Positions 17,105 through 25,511 of a stretch of 64,000 nucleotides of DNA are shown in pieces. Source of the DNA: Paludisphaera mucosa (GTDB lineage: Bacteria > Planctomycetota > Planctomycetia > Isosphaerales > Isosphaeraceae). The position numbers and the translations under genes are program-made. Numbering within the stretch: the first letter of the stretch is position 1; each line of letters begins with the position of its first letter. The DNA lies in NCBI RefSeq assembly GCF_029589435.1, contig NZ_JARRAG010000002.1:1054001-1118000 (forward strand). Reading direction: 5' to 3'. Under the pieces are notes generated by a model. The model saw only the letters and a list, made by a program, of their open reading frames with translations. It did not search any database and was not told where the DNA came from.

Positions 17105-18920
17105 CCTTCAGGGCCGCGGCGGGCAGGCCCTCGGAGTAGCGGTCGACGCCGTGGCGCTCGTAGAGCCGGAACAGCTCGCGGAGTTCGGCTTCCATCCCCC
17201 GGTAGGCTTCCGGCGGGGCTTCCTTGAGGCGGCCGGCGGCGATCTCGCCCTGGTGGCCGCGCACCCAGCGGGCGAACGGCTCCAGCAGGATCGTGCGGGG
17301 GCCGACGGTCAGCTTCTCGACCCGGTCGCGGATCGCGGGGGATTCAGCCCTGGCCATCCCGCGCTCGAGCAGCGCGAGCGCCTCGCGGCCGGTGGAGTCG
17401 TCGTACCCGTAGTCGGCGGCGGTGCCGAAGCAGTGGTGGTGCACGCCCTTCTTGCGGGGCGTCTCGGCGATCAGCTTCAGGTACGCCTTCACGTCGTCGG
17501 CCGCCGCGCCGTAGTAGCGGGCCGCGAACTCGTCGATCACCCGCCGGTCGTCGACGCTCGGATCCCAGAGCAGCCGCGAGATCAGATGATTGCGCAGGTC
17601 GCAGAGTTCGGTGTTGCGGCCGTCGCCCGCCGCCTGCATGAACACGCCCCTGACCCCGTTCGACGCCAGGTATTTGACGTTCGCCCCGATGATCTCGATG
17701 TTCGGGCAGGGCAGGTTGTAGCTGGTGAAGTCGACGTTGTAGTTCCAGACGTAGACCTTGTCGCTGATCTTGCACCAGCCGTCGAGGTCGCGGCAGAAGC
17801 TCTGGTTGCGCTCGCAGGCGGGGTCGTTGAGCGGGTGGACCTGGCAGGCCTCGATGCTGCAGAGCTGGATCGCGACGTTCGGGCCGGGCTTGAGGGTCCT
17901 GGTCGGCTGGCGGGTGTGCTGGTAGGCGAGCGTCCCCACGCAGACCCCCGGCCGGACCTTCGCGACGGCCTCGCCCGCCTCGTTGAGCAGGGCCAGCAGC
18001 GAGCCCATGTGCGAGCCTTCGCGGTCGTCGATCGCCGCGCAGGCGGGGCATCGGCAGTACTGCTGGTTGTCGTTCTGGCTGATGGAGACGACGCCGTCCG
18101 TCTGGCCCTTGCTCGCCAGCTCGGCGAGGACGCCGTCGATGATCCGCCTGCGGACCTCGGGGTTGGAGAAACAGGGCTGCGTCCCCCCCTGGTCGAACTG
18201 GTCGTCGGCCATGAACGCCCGCCGCCTGCCCTCGACGAGGCTGAACAGCTCGGGGTTCGTCTTGCCCAACTTGGCGACCGGCACCCACTGGTAGACCGTG
18301 TGCGAGATCAACGACCAGGGCGACCGGCCCCCCAGCTCGGGGGCGTCGACGACGGCGTTGTCGCGCAGGCGGGCGGCCAGCTCGGGATGGTCCTGGTTGG
18401 CCCGGTAGTACGAGTGGCGCCAGGCGAACCGGGGCCGGAACGTCCGCTCGCCGTCGGCCAGCGTCGCGGCCGGGTCGACCCTGGGGACGCTCGTGGCGTC
18501 GGCGGTCAGGTAGCGAACGCCGTACTCGTCCTCCAGGAAGGAATAGACGCCGTAGAGCGTCCCGCGCGGGGATCCGCCGGCGATGGCGACCCGGTCGGCG
18601 CCGACCCGGATCGTGAAGCCTTCGTCGCCGAGGCCCTCGGTCTTCAGCCCCGACGCCTTGCCGATCACGACCGCCGGCCCCGCCGGGCGGTCGGCCACGA
18701 CCTCGGGACGCTTGCCGACCGCCTCGGCGAACGCGTCGCCCAACTCGCGGGCCGCCCGCTTTTCGCCGGGCGGGGCGTCGGCCGCGACGACGATCGGCCA
18801 CGAGGCGACGTCGGCCGCCTTCACGCCCGCCCTCGCCGACGAGGGGGCCTGCGCGACGATCGCGAGGGCGAGCATCGGCCCCAAATACGCGGTTCGTCGG
18901 CCTTGCTGGTCGCTCCACAT
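17064..18920 (-). CDS. DUF4838 family exported protein
   Basis: 618 residues from ATG 18920, preceded by AGGGGAGGATTTCC. Signal peptide region YLGPMLALAIVAQAPSSARA. Residues about 35-150 look like the N-terminal domain found before alpha-glucuronidase or hexosaminidase barrels (IVVAADAPPGEKRAARELGDA, FTIRVGADRVAIAGGSPRGT, GVYSFLEDEYGVRYL). The rest is DUF4838: ISQNDNQQYCRCPACAAID, NVAIQLCSIEACQVHPLND, VYVWNYNVDFTSYNLPCPNI. Members are common in planctomycetes and Bacteroidetes and are thought to act on glycans; catalysis is unproven. Extra upstream codons exist but would bury the signal peptide. The 3' end is copied in a 70-base tandem duplication. Confidence 0.8.
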   Translation of the reverse strand: MWSDQQGRRTAYLGPMLALAIVAQAPSSARAGVKAADVASWPIVVAADAPPGEKRAARELGDAFAEAVGKRPEVVADRPAGPAVVIGKASGLKTEGLGDEGFTIRVGADRVAIAGGSPRGTLYGVYSFLEDEYGVRYLTADATSVPRVDPAATLADGERTFRPRFAWRHSYYRANQDHPELAARLRDNAVVDAPELGGRSPWSLISHTVYQWVPVAKLGKTNPELFSLVEGRRRAFMADDQFDQGGTQPCFSNPEVRRRIIDGVLAELASKGQTDGVVSISQNDNQQYCRCPACAAIDDREGSHMGSLLALLNEAGEAVAKVRPGVCVGTLAYQHTRQPTRTLKPGPNVAIQLCSIEACQVHPLNDPACERNQSFCRDLDGWCKISDKVYVWNYNVDFTSYNLPCPNIEIIGANVKYLASNGVRGVFMQAAGDGRNTELCDLRNHLISRLLWDPSVDDRRVIDEFAARYYGAAADDVKAYLKLIAETPRKKGVHHHCFGTAADYGYDDSTGREALALLERGMARAESPAIRDRVEKLTVGPRTILLEPFARWVRGHQGEIAAGRLKEAPPEAYRGMEAELRELFRLYERHGVDRYSEGLPAAALKATLPASLFATPAP

Positions 18921-18948
18921 GGCGGAAATCCTCCCCTGAAGACCCGGT

Positions 18949-19051
18949 GAGACGTCCCCGAGCGGTGGGCGTCGACTTGCAGGATAGCGTCGCCGGGCGC
19001 GACGATCATGGGTGCGGCGGGAGACGTCCCCGAGAAGATTCGGGGCACGTC
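18949..19051. promoter_or_regulatory. Divergent promoter region with repeated GAGACGTCCCCGAG element
   Basis: GAGACGTCCCCGAG occurs at 18949-18962 and again at 19021-19034, 72 bases apart in the same orientation. The second copy is also the left arm of an inverted repeat (GACGTCCCCGA ... TCGGGGCACGTC, 19023-19051, one bulged base). The region separates the DUF4838 gene (minus) from the J-domain gene (plus), so it is a candidate shared operator or a 5' leader hairpin. Confidence 0.4.
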
Positions 19052-19078
19052 CGCGAAGGAATGGCGTAGGGATTGCGG

Positions 19079-19912
19079 ATGATCGATGACGTCGCATCGC
19101 TCGTCCGTCGACGGATCGAGTCCAGGATGAAGGGTCTCATGCTCCACCATTTCCCGTTCGACCCCCGCGCGGTGTTGGGCGTCTCGGCCGAGGCGTCTCC
19201 GGACGAGGTCCGCGACGCGTTCCGCGAGAAATCGAAGAAGCACCACCCCGACCTCGGCGGCGACGAGTGGGCCTTCCGGATGGTCGTGCGCGCCTACGAG
19301 GTGCTGAAGTCCACGGCCGACGGCGGCCCGCAAGGGGCCCCGGCCCCGACCGAGCCCCCGCCCTGGATGCGGCCGGCGGCCTCGGGGTTCTTCAACCAGG
19401 GCCGGTTCCCGTTCGGCGGCGGCGGCGCCGCCGCGACGGCGACGGCCGAAGCCCCCGAATCGGCGTCCGCCCCCCCGGAACCCCCCCGGGCCGACGCGCC
19501 GGGGATCTTCCAGGCGGTCGAGATCGAGCTGATCTGGATCCGCTTCGAGATGGCCGAAACGGCCGACGCCGCGCGGCGGGCCCCGGCCGAGGACGGCGAC
19601 GGCGCCACGCTCAGCGTCTGCATGGTGGTCTCGTGGCCCCGCCGCTCGCTGGTCGCCCGGACGGCCGAATACGCCAACCTCGGCGAGACGCTCCACCACG
19701 TCATCGACGCCTTCAACGAGACCCGGCAGGGGGCGGCCCTGGCCGTGCGCTCGCGGATCGAGGACGGCCAGTTCGTCGGCTGGCTCAGCTTCCCCGACGT
19801 CGTCGCCGCCCAGTCCGGCTTCCTCGCCCTCCGCGACGGCCTCAAGAAGCACGACCTGAGCGTCCACCTCCAGACCCGCGACGAGATCATCCCCGCGAGC
19901 TGGGCGGGGTGA
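19079..19912 (+). CDS. J-domain (DnaJ-like) protein
   Basis: 277 residues. Residues about 25-85 form a J domain: DPRAVLGVSAEASPDEVRDA, then KKHHPDLGGDEWAFRMVVRA with the HPD tripeptide that stimulates the ATPase of DnaK. There is no G/F-rich region, no zinc domain and no DnaJ C-terminal domain, so it is a class III J protein. A low-complexity Pro/Ala linker (about 85-140) leads to an unrecognised C-terminal domain of about 135 residues (VEIELIWIRFEMAETADAAR, VSWPRRSLVARTAEYANLGE). ATG 19079 is preferred over TTG 19073 and follows GTAGGGATT. Its end overlaps the minus-strand PEP-CTERM remnant by 26 bases. Confidence 0.72.
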   Translation: MIDDVASLVRRRIESRMKGLMLHHFPFDPRAVLGVSAEASPDEVRDAFREKSKKHHPDLGGDEWAFRMVVRAYEVLKSTADGGPQGAPAPTEPPPWMRPAASGFFNQGRFPFGGGGAAATATAEAPESASAPPEPPRADAPGIFQAVEIELIWIRFEMAETADAARRAPAEDGDGATLSVCMVVSWPRRSLVARTAEYANLGETLHHVIDAFNETRQGAALAVRSRIEDGQFVGWLSFPDVVAAQSGFLALRDGLKKHDLSVHLQTRDEIIPASWAG

Positions 19913-20327
19913 GGTCGGCGGATCGAGCCCACCCCCGACGTCGGGACCGGCGGGGGCGTCGACCCGAGCGCGATCCCGTGGCCGGCGAGCCGCGGCCGCG
20001 GCTGCAGGCCGGGCGGCGACGACGGAGGCGGACCGTCCCGACCATCCCCACCGCGGCGATCACGGCCGACACGATCGAAGCGGATTCCGGGACCACGCCG
20101 GCGGTCGGGCCGGAGACGAACCGGTCGAGCATCGGGGCGAGATCCGTGGACGAGATCGTCAGGGAGGCCACCGCGGCCGTCGAGATGAACCCTGCGAACG
20201 TCGGGGTGGTCGAAGGTCCGGGGAGGGCCGGCAGCACGTATATCTCCCCGGTGACGAGCGTGACCGTGAAGGTCCTATCGGCGAACGCTTCCGCGATCGA
20301 CGCCCGCCTCCGGGCCGCGGTAGACAC
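19887..20327 (-). pseudogene. C-terminal remnant of a PEP-CTERM-type exported protein
   Basis: The minus-strand frame reads FTVTLVTGEIYVLPALPG, PTFAGFISTAAVASLTISST, LDRFVSG and then VPESASIVSAVIAAVGMVG followed by RLRRRRPA. The VPEPAS-like motif, hydrophobic helix and arginine cluster form a PEP-CTERM sorting signal, and the preceding GFIST...SLTIS...LDRF pattern is typical of the beta-sandwich next to it. There is no signal peptide or N-terminal domain; only about 15 arginine-rich residues precede it. Past the Arg cluster the frame continues into unrelated sequence that overlaps the J-domain gene. It is therefore the last 90 residues or so of a larger protein whose 5' part is gone. The 20328-20373 stretch shows nothing. 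Confidence 0.6.
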
Positions 20328-20373
20328 GACTCGCTTTTGAAGTCGTCGCGAACGTCCCTGGGACGGGACCCCG

Positions 20374-20778
20374 TCAGCCTTGCAGCGAAGGGCTGCAGGC
20401 CAGGCCGTGGAGCGCTTCGGCGAGCTTGGCCTTCAACATCCGGCCTTCGGCCACGGCCATCGTGATCTCGTAGAGACGATCGGTGGTCGACGCGTCCAGC
20501 ACGACGCCGTTGAGGTCCAGGAAGACGACGGCGGCGGCCAGGCCGGCCCGCTTGTTGCCGTCGACGAACGGATGGTTCATGACCATGTGGAACAAATAAG
20601 CCGAAGCCATCGCGAACAGGTCTTCGTGCAGGTAGGACCCGCCGAAGGTGGCGGACGGCTGCGCGGCGGCCGAGGCGAGCAGGTTCCGGTCGCGAATCCC
20701 GTTCGACCCCCCGAAGGCCGCGACCTGATCGGCGTGGAGCTGGATCCCGTCGTCGACGTCGAGGAAGACGAAGTTCAT
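20374..20778 (-). CDS. doc: Doc-type Fic toxin (death-on-curing family)
   Basis: 134 residues. The Fic/Doc motif is intact: MNHPFVDGNKRAGLAAAVVF (HPFxDGNKRA), the nucleotide-binding and catalytic loop. The length and start (FVFLDVDDGIQLHADQVAAF) match Doc-like toxins, which phosphorylate EF-Tu to stop translation. The gene begins inside the end of the upstream AbrB-type antitoxin gene (4-base ATGA overlap, 20775-20778), the normal arrangement for a type II pair with the antitoxin first. No damage seen. Confidence 0.88.
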   Translation of the reverse strand: MNFVFLDVDDGIQLHADQVAAFGGSNGIRDRNLLASAAAQPSATFGGSYLHEDLFAMASAYLFHMVMNHPFVDGNKRAGLAAAVVFLDLNGVVLDASTTDRLYEITMAVAEGRMLKAKLAEALHGLACSPSLQG

Positions 20779-21020
20779 TCCGCCAGCCTCCTGAATGCGG
20801 TCCCGTGCCGTTCGATGGCGCGCAAAGATGCCTCGCGGACCCGGGCGCGGTGGGCGTCCTCCGCGCCGGGACCTTCGACGGGGGTGAGCAGCAGGCCCTT
20901 TCCGTCGGCGGTGACATCGATCTCGACGAGCGAGCCGACCCTCAGGTTGAGACGGCTCAGCAGGAGGCCGTCGAGGACCAGCCCGCAGTCGTCGCCGATC
21001 GCCTGCAACGTCTTGATCAT
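20775..21020 (-). CDS. AbrB/MazE-type antitoxin partner of Doc
   Basis: 81 residues from ATG 21020. The N-terminal 50 residues are a swapped-hairpin AbrB/SpoVT-like DNA-binding domain: MIKTLQAIGDDCGLVLDGLL, VGSLVEIDVTADGKGLLLTP. The C-terminal 30 residues (RARVREASLRAIERHGTAFR) are helical and probably bind and neutralise Doc. Translationally coupled to doc through the ATGA overlap. GGGAGGAGGCGGGG lies upstream of the ATG. Autorepression of the pair is the family norm, but no operator was identified. Confidence 0.82.
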   Translation of the reverse strand: MIKTLQAIGDDCGLVLDGLLLSRLNLRVGSLVEIDVTADGKGLLLTPVEGPGAEDAHRARVREASLRAIERHGTAFRRLAE

Positions 21021-21243
21021 CCCCGCCTCCTCCCCCGTCGGCCGCGTGCCATCTCGATGATCCCTGGTCGCCCTGGAGTTCCGATCGTCGTCGAGCCGAG
21101 AAGGTTCATCAAGGAGCCGTCGGCGGGCCGAGTTTTCGGAACAAGACGAGTTTGGAGCCTGGGGGGTTCCGGCTGAATCCGTTGCAACGCGAAAACGGGT
21201 TGAGATTGCGGCTTCGGGCAAGGTGGTGAGGGCGGCGGTGGGC

Positions 21244-21249
21244 TATAAT
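21244..21249 (+). promoter_or_regulatory. Perfect -10 TATAAT ahead of the wsp-like cluster
   Basis: TATAAT (21244-21249) stands alone in very GC-rich sequence, 62 bases before the ATG at 21312, and reads toward the chemosensory cluster. At the ideal -35 distance (21221-21226) the sequence is AGGTGG, so the -35 is poor; TTGAGA and TTGCGG strings lie further upstream at 21200-21211. Start of transcription would be near 21256. It suggests an activator or a different -35 determinant. Confidence 0.5.
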
Positions 21250-21311
21250 CCAAGCGACGCGGGCTGAAGCCGGGACGTCGACCGTTGGGATCGAGGCCGG
21301 TTGCGGGGGTC

Positions 21312-22715
21312 ATGGCGATGGGGCGTTGGGGGCTCGGGTTGCTGGGCGCGGCGTTGCTCGCGGCGGGGGCCGTCTACTGGGGGCCTCGGCTGATCCAGGG
21401 CGTGGAGGAGCAGATCGTGGTGGGCCTGATCCACTCGCGGACCGGCCCGCTCGAGGTCGTCGAGGGCCCGATGCTGGACGCGGAGATCCTGGCCCTGGAG
21501 GAGATCAACCAGGCCGGGGGCCTGCTCGGCCGCCGGCTGACGTGGGTGGTCGCCGACGGCCGCTCCGACCCCGTGGTCTTCGGCCAGGAGGCCAGGCGGC
21601 TGATCGAGGTCGAGAAGGCGAGCGTGCTGTTCGGCAGCGCCACGGCGGCCTGCCGGCGGGCGATGGAGCAGTCGGCGGCGACCGCCAAGCGGATGGTCTT
21701 CTTCGCGACGGCCTACGAGGGGATGGAGGTCTCCAGCGACATCATCGGCACCGGGCCGATGCCGAACCAGCAGGCGGTGCCGGCGGTGTCGTGGTGCCTG
21801 GAGACGCTCAAGGCGAAGAAGTTCTTCCTGGCCGGGATCTCCGACGTCTCCTCGTATGCGATCCACGCGGTCGTCCGCGACCAGTTGAAGGCCGTGGGCG
21901 GGTCGGTCGCCGGCGAGGCGTTCGTGGGGCTCGACGGCTCGGGGATGGACGAGCTGGTCGCGGCGGCGAAGGCGTCGGGGGCGGACGTGGTGATCAGCTC
22001 GGTCGTGGGCGACGCCAACAAGGCGTTCTTCAACCAGATGACGGCGGCCGGCCTGACGGCCGAGACGCTGCCGGTGGTCTGCCTGCGGGTCTCCGAGGAC
22101 GACCTGCGGCGGCTCCCCCCCGAGGAGACGACGGGACACTACGCGGCCTGGGCCTACTTCCAGTCGGTCGACGACGACGTGAACCGTCGGCTCGTCGAGC
22201 GGTTCAAGGCGAAGTACAAGAGCGACCGGACCGTGAGCGACCCGGCGGCCTCGGCGTACTACGCCGTCAGGCTCTGGGCCCAGGCGGTGGAGGAGGCGGA
22301 CTCGGTCGAGTCGGTGGAGGTCCGGGAGCAGCTTTCCCGCCAGAGCGTCCAGTCGGGCGTGGGGGTCTTCTCGGTCGATCACGACATGTTGCACGTCTGG
22401 CGGCCGATCCAGGTGGGCAAGATCCGCAAGGACGGCCAGTTCGACGTCGTCTGGAATCTGCCCAAGGCGGTCCGGCCCGTCTCCTACCCGGTCTTCCGGA
22501 GCCGGGCCGTCTGGCAGGCCGCGCTCGCCCGGTGGAGGGCCACCGGCAAGCCCGGGATCGACGAGCCCGCGGCCGCGCCGCCCGCGAACCCGACCTCGGC
22601 GCGGCCGACGCCGACCGCGACGCCCCCGGTGGTCTGGGGGCCCCGGGGCGCGGTCCGATCGTCGGCCCCGCCGGCCGTCCGGTCGGCGGCGACGCCCCGG
22701 CCCGCCGTGCGCTGA
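21312..22715 (+). CDS. Periplasmic amide/urea-type ligand-binding protein heading the wsp-like cluster
   Basis: 467 residues. The N-terminus [20 protein letters not shown] is a signal anchor or uncleaved signal peptide. The body is a type I periplasmic-binding fold of the UrtA/AmiC/FmdD group: [79 protein letters not shown]. The last 45 residues are a Pro/Ala/Arg tail. No ABC permease or ATPase follows; the next gene, 68 bases on, is a chemoreceptor, so its likely job is ligand delivery or sensing for the chemosensory system. ATG 21312 is used (GGGGG upstream); ATG 21318 is also possible. Confidence 0.78.
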   Translation: MAMGRWGLGLLGAALLAAGAVYWGPRLIQGVEEQIVVGLIHSRTGPLEVVEGPMLDAEILALEEINQAGGLLGRRLTWVVADGRSDPVVFGQEARRLIEVEKASVLFGSATAACRRAMEQSAATAKRMVFFATAYEGMEVSSDIIGTGPMPNQQAVPAVSWCLETLKAKKFFLAGISDVSSYAIHAVVRDQLKAVGGSVAGEAFVGLDGSGMDELVAAAKASGADVVISSVVGDANKAFFNQMTAAGLTAETLPVVCLRVSEDDLRRLPPEETTGHYAAWAYFQSVDDDVNRRLVERFKAKYKSDRTVSDPAASAYYAVRLWAQAVEEADSVESVEVREQLSRQSVQSGVGVFSVDHDMLHVWRPIQVGKIRKDGQFDVVWNLPKAVRPVSYPVFRSRAVWQAALARWRATGKPGIDEPAAAPPANPTSARPTPTATPPVVWGPRGAVRSSAPPAVRSAATPRPAVR

Positions 22716-22783
22716 GCGTCGCCGACCCGGCGCGGAAGAGACCCCCGAACCCACGGCCCGATCCTGATGCTGGAACGCCGCCC

Positions 22784-24856
22784 ATGACTAAGCTCCGGTC
22801 CTTCCTCTCGCGGCTCGGCATCGCGACCCGGCTGATGCTCAGCTTCCTCGCGATCTCGCTGATCCCCTGCATCCTGCTCACGTTCCTGACCAACCGGCTG
22901 TCGACGCAGTCGCTGGAGAGGAGCCTGCGCAGCCAGCTCAGGGCGATCTCGGCTTCGAAGTCGCTGGAGCTGAACAACTTCATCCGCGAGCGTCTGGGGA
23001 ACCTGGCGGTGCTGGGCCAGATCGCCACGACCCAGACCGCCGTGCAGGACCTGACCCGCGCCCTCGACTCGAACGACGCCGCGGCCGCGGCCGCCGTCGC
23101 GAAGCGAGCCGAGGGGGGGCTGCGGCTCTTCTGCGAGACCTACGGGTACGAGAACGTCTACATGTTCGACGTCGGCGGCCGGCTCCTGCACCGGCTGGAG
23201 GGCGGCCTGGAGCTGGGCCCGGGCCTCCTGACCGGGCCCCTGCGCGACAGCGAGCTGGCCCAGGTCTTCCTCCGCGGCCGGACGCTCTTGCAGGGGGTGG
23301 TCTCGGACTTCCAGGCCTACCCCGGCCTGCCCGCCCCGGCCCTGTTCATGGCGCAGCCGGTGCTCAAGGAGGGCGTCCTCATCGGCCTGGTGGTGCTGCA
23401 GGTGGGGAATCAGGAGATCTACCGGACCTTCCAGGACTACAGCGGCCTGGGCGAGACCGGCGAGGCGCTCGTCGGCATGCTGAAGGGGGGCGAGGTCACG
23501 TTCATCGCGCCGCTGCGGCACGACCCCGACGCCGCCTTCCGGCGTCGGATCCAGATGGGGGGCGGCCTTTCGCAGGCGGTCCAGCGGGCCGTTTTGGGGA
23601 TGCACGGCTATGGCCCGGTGATCGACTACCGGGGCGAGCCGGCGATCGCCTCCTGGTCGTACATCCCCGCCTTCCGCTGGGGGCTCAACGTCAAGCAGGA
23701 CCGGGCCGAGGCGTTCGCGCTGATCGACCGGCAGCGCTGGGTGGTCGGGCTCCTGCTGGCGGCGACGGCGGCCGTGGTCGCCTTCACGGCCTGGACGCTG
23801 GCGCGGTCGATCACCCGGCCGATCCGCCAGGCGGCCATGCTGGCCGACCGCGTGGCGGCCGGCGACCTGACCGCGTCGTGCCAGGAGGCCGCGCCGGGCG
23901 AGGTCGGGCTGCTGCTGACGGCGATCCGCAAGATGACCTTCGACCTCCGCTCGCTGATCGGCCGGATCCAGAAGTCGAGCATCGCCCTGCTCTCCACCGC
24001 CACCGAGATCTCGGCGACCTCCAAGCAGCAGGAGCAGTCGGTCTACGAGTACGGGGCCTCGACCAACGAGGCCGCCGCGGCCGTGAACGAGATCTCGGCC
24101 ACGAGCCAGGAGCTGCTCAAGACCATGAACGAGGTCAACGTCGTGGTCCGCCAGACGGCGCAGCAGGCGGCGACGGGGCGGAACAGCCTGACGGGCATGG
24201 ACCGGACGATGCGCCAGCTCGCCGAGTCGACCGGCTCGATCAGCTCGAAGCTGTCGGTGATCAGCGAGCGGGCGGCGAACATCAACATGGTCGTGACCAC
24301 GATCACCAAGGTCGCCGACCAGACCAACCTGCTGTCGATCAACGCCGCGATCGAGGCCGAGAAGGCGGGCGAGTACGGCCTGGGCTTCCTGGTGGTCGCC
24401 CGCGAGATCCGCCGCCTGGCCGACCAGACGGCCGTCGCCACGCTCGACATCGAGCGGATGGTCAAGGAGATGCAGTACAGCGTCTCGGCCGGCGTGATGG
24501 AGATGGACAAGTTCAGCGAGCAGGTCCGCGCCGTGGTGTCCGAGGTCCAGCAGATCGGCGGCCAGCTGGGCGCGATCATCGCCGGCGTCCAGGGCCTCGA
24601 CGAGCGCTTCGAGCAGGTGACCGAGGGGATGCGGGTGCAGTCCCAGGGCGCCGACCAGATCCGCGAGGCCATGCTCCGCCTCAGCGAGGTCGCCGGCCAG
24701 ACCACGACCTCCATCCGCGAGTTCAACAGCGCCACCGACCACCTCCGCGAGGCCGTCGGCGGCCTGAAGGAGGAGGTCTCGCGGTTCGCCGTCGGCGGCC
24801 TGGACTCCCCCGGCCCGCTCGCCCTCGACGGCGGGCCGACGTCGCGGACGTCGTGA
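22784..24856 (+). CDS. wspA: WspA-like methyl-accepting chemotaxis protein
   Basis: 690 residues. TM1 is at about 15-35 ([20 protein letters not shown]), a large periplasmic dCache/PDC-like sensor at 36-315, TM2 at 317-342 ([20 protein letters not shown]), HAMP next, then the signalling coiled coil. The hairpin tip reads [19 protein letters not shown] (about 515-532). It is followed by [20 protein letters not shown] and a region [16 protein letters not shown] that is characteristic of WspA rather than of flagellar receptors. WspA senses surface contact or envelope perturbation in Pseudomonas; here a periplasmic binding protein gene directly precedes it. CheR and CheB genes for adaptation are in the same cluster. 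Confidence 0.85.
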   Translation: MTKLRSFLSRLGIATRLMLSFLAISLIPCILLTFLTNRLSTQSLERSLRSQLRAISASKSLELNNFIRERLGNLAVLGQIATTQTAVQDLTRALDSNDAAAAAAVAKRAEGGLRLFCETYGYENVYMFDVGGRLLHRLEGGLELGPGLLTGPLRDSELAQVFLRGRTLLQGVVSDFQAYPGLPAPALFMAQPVLKEGVLIGLVVLQVGNQEIYRTFQDYSGLGETGEALVGMLKGGEVTFIAPLRHDPDAAFRRRIQMGGGLSQAVQRAVLGMHGYGPVIDYRGEPAIASWSYIPAFRWGLNVKQDRAEAFALIDRQRWVVGLLLAATAAVVAFTAWTLARSITRPIRQAAMLADRVAAGDLTASCQEAAPGEVGLLLTAIRKMTFDLRSLIGRIQKSSIALLSTATEISATSKQQEQSVYEYGASTNEAAAAVNEISATSQELLKTMNEVNVVVRQTAQQAATGRNSLTGMDRTMRQLAESTGSISSKLSVISERAANINMVVTTITKVADQTNLLSINAAIEAEKAGEYGLGFLVVAREIRRLADQTAVATLDIERMVKEMQYSVSAGVMEMDKFSEQVRAVVSEVQQIGGQLGAIIAGVQGLDERFEQVTEGMRVQSQGADQIREAMLRLSEVAGQTTTSIREFNSATDHLREAVGGLKEEVSRFAVGGLDSPGPLALDGGPTSRTS

Positions 24857-24884
24857 GCCGACCCGACCCGACCGGAGGCCGACC

Positions 24885-25382
24885 ATGCTGCTCCTGACGT
24901 TCCGGGCCGCCGGCCAGCGCTACGCGGTCGACGCGGCGCGGGTCGTGGAGGTCGTCCCCCGGGTGCGGCTGCGGCCCCTGCCGCACGCGCCGGCGCACCT
25001 GGCGGGCGTGCTCGAATACCGCGGCGAGGTCGTCTCGGTGGTCGACGTCGGGATTCTCCTGGGCGGGCCGGCGGCGGCCGAGCGGCTGAGCACCCGCATC
25101 ATCCTCGTCGACCGCACGCCCCCCGCCCCGGCACGACCCCGCGACGGGGCCGACGCCCGCGCCCGGGCCCCCTCCCGGCGGTCCCTGCTCGGGCTGGTGG
25201 CCGAGAACGTCGACGACCTCGCCCCCATCGACCCCGACGCGCTCACCCCTTCGCCCGTGTCGATCCCCGACGCCCCCTACCTCGGCGGCCTCGTCGAGAC
25301 GGGCGGCGGCCTGGTCCAGTTCCTGCTCGTCGACCGGATCCTGGAGGCGACCCCTCGCGCCGGGACGGCCTCGCGTGATTGA
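24885..25382 (+). CDS. wspB: WspB-like CheW coupling protein
   Basis: 165 residues, a single CheW domain: LLLTFRAAGQRYAVDAARVV at the start, PAHLAGVLEYRGEVVSVVDV in the second beta-barrel, then LLGLVAENVDDLAPIDPDAL and a C-terminal QFLLVDRILEA. The acidic and Arg-rich loop at about 83-103 is an insertion relative to short CheW proteins. Its role is to couple the WspA-like receptor to the CheA-type kinase encoded at 27611. GGAGG lies 6 bases upstream of the ATG and the gene begins 28 bases after the receptor stop, so the two are clearly co-transcribed. Confidence 0.85.
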   Translation: MLLLTFRAAGQRYAVDAARVVEVVPRVRLRPLPHAPAHLAGVLEYRGEVVSVVDVGILLGGPAAAERLSTRIILVDRTPPAPARPRDGADARARAPSRRSLLGLVAENVDDLAPIDPDALTPSPVSIPDAPYLGGLVETGGGLVQFLLVDRILEATPRAGTASRD

Positions 25383-25511
25383 ATCCCGGCCCCGCACTTC
25401 CCTTCTTCCCGGAGGCTCGGGGGCGTATGCTGGAGGACGTCTCGACTCCCGACGCGGCCTCCGATGAGGCCCCAATCCCCACCCCCTGAAGGAGTCGCGG
25501 TCCCGACCACC

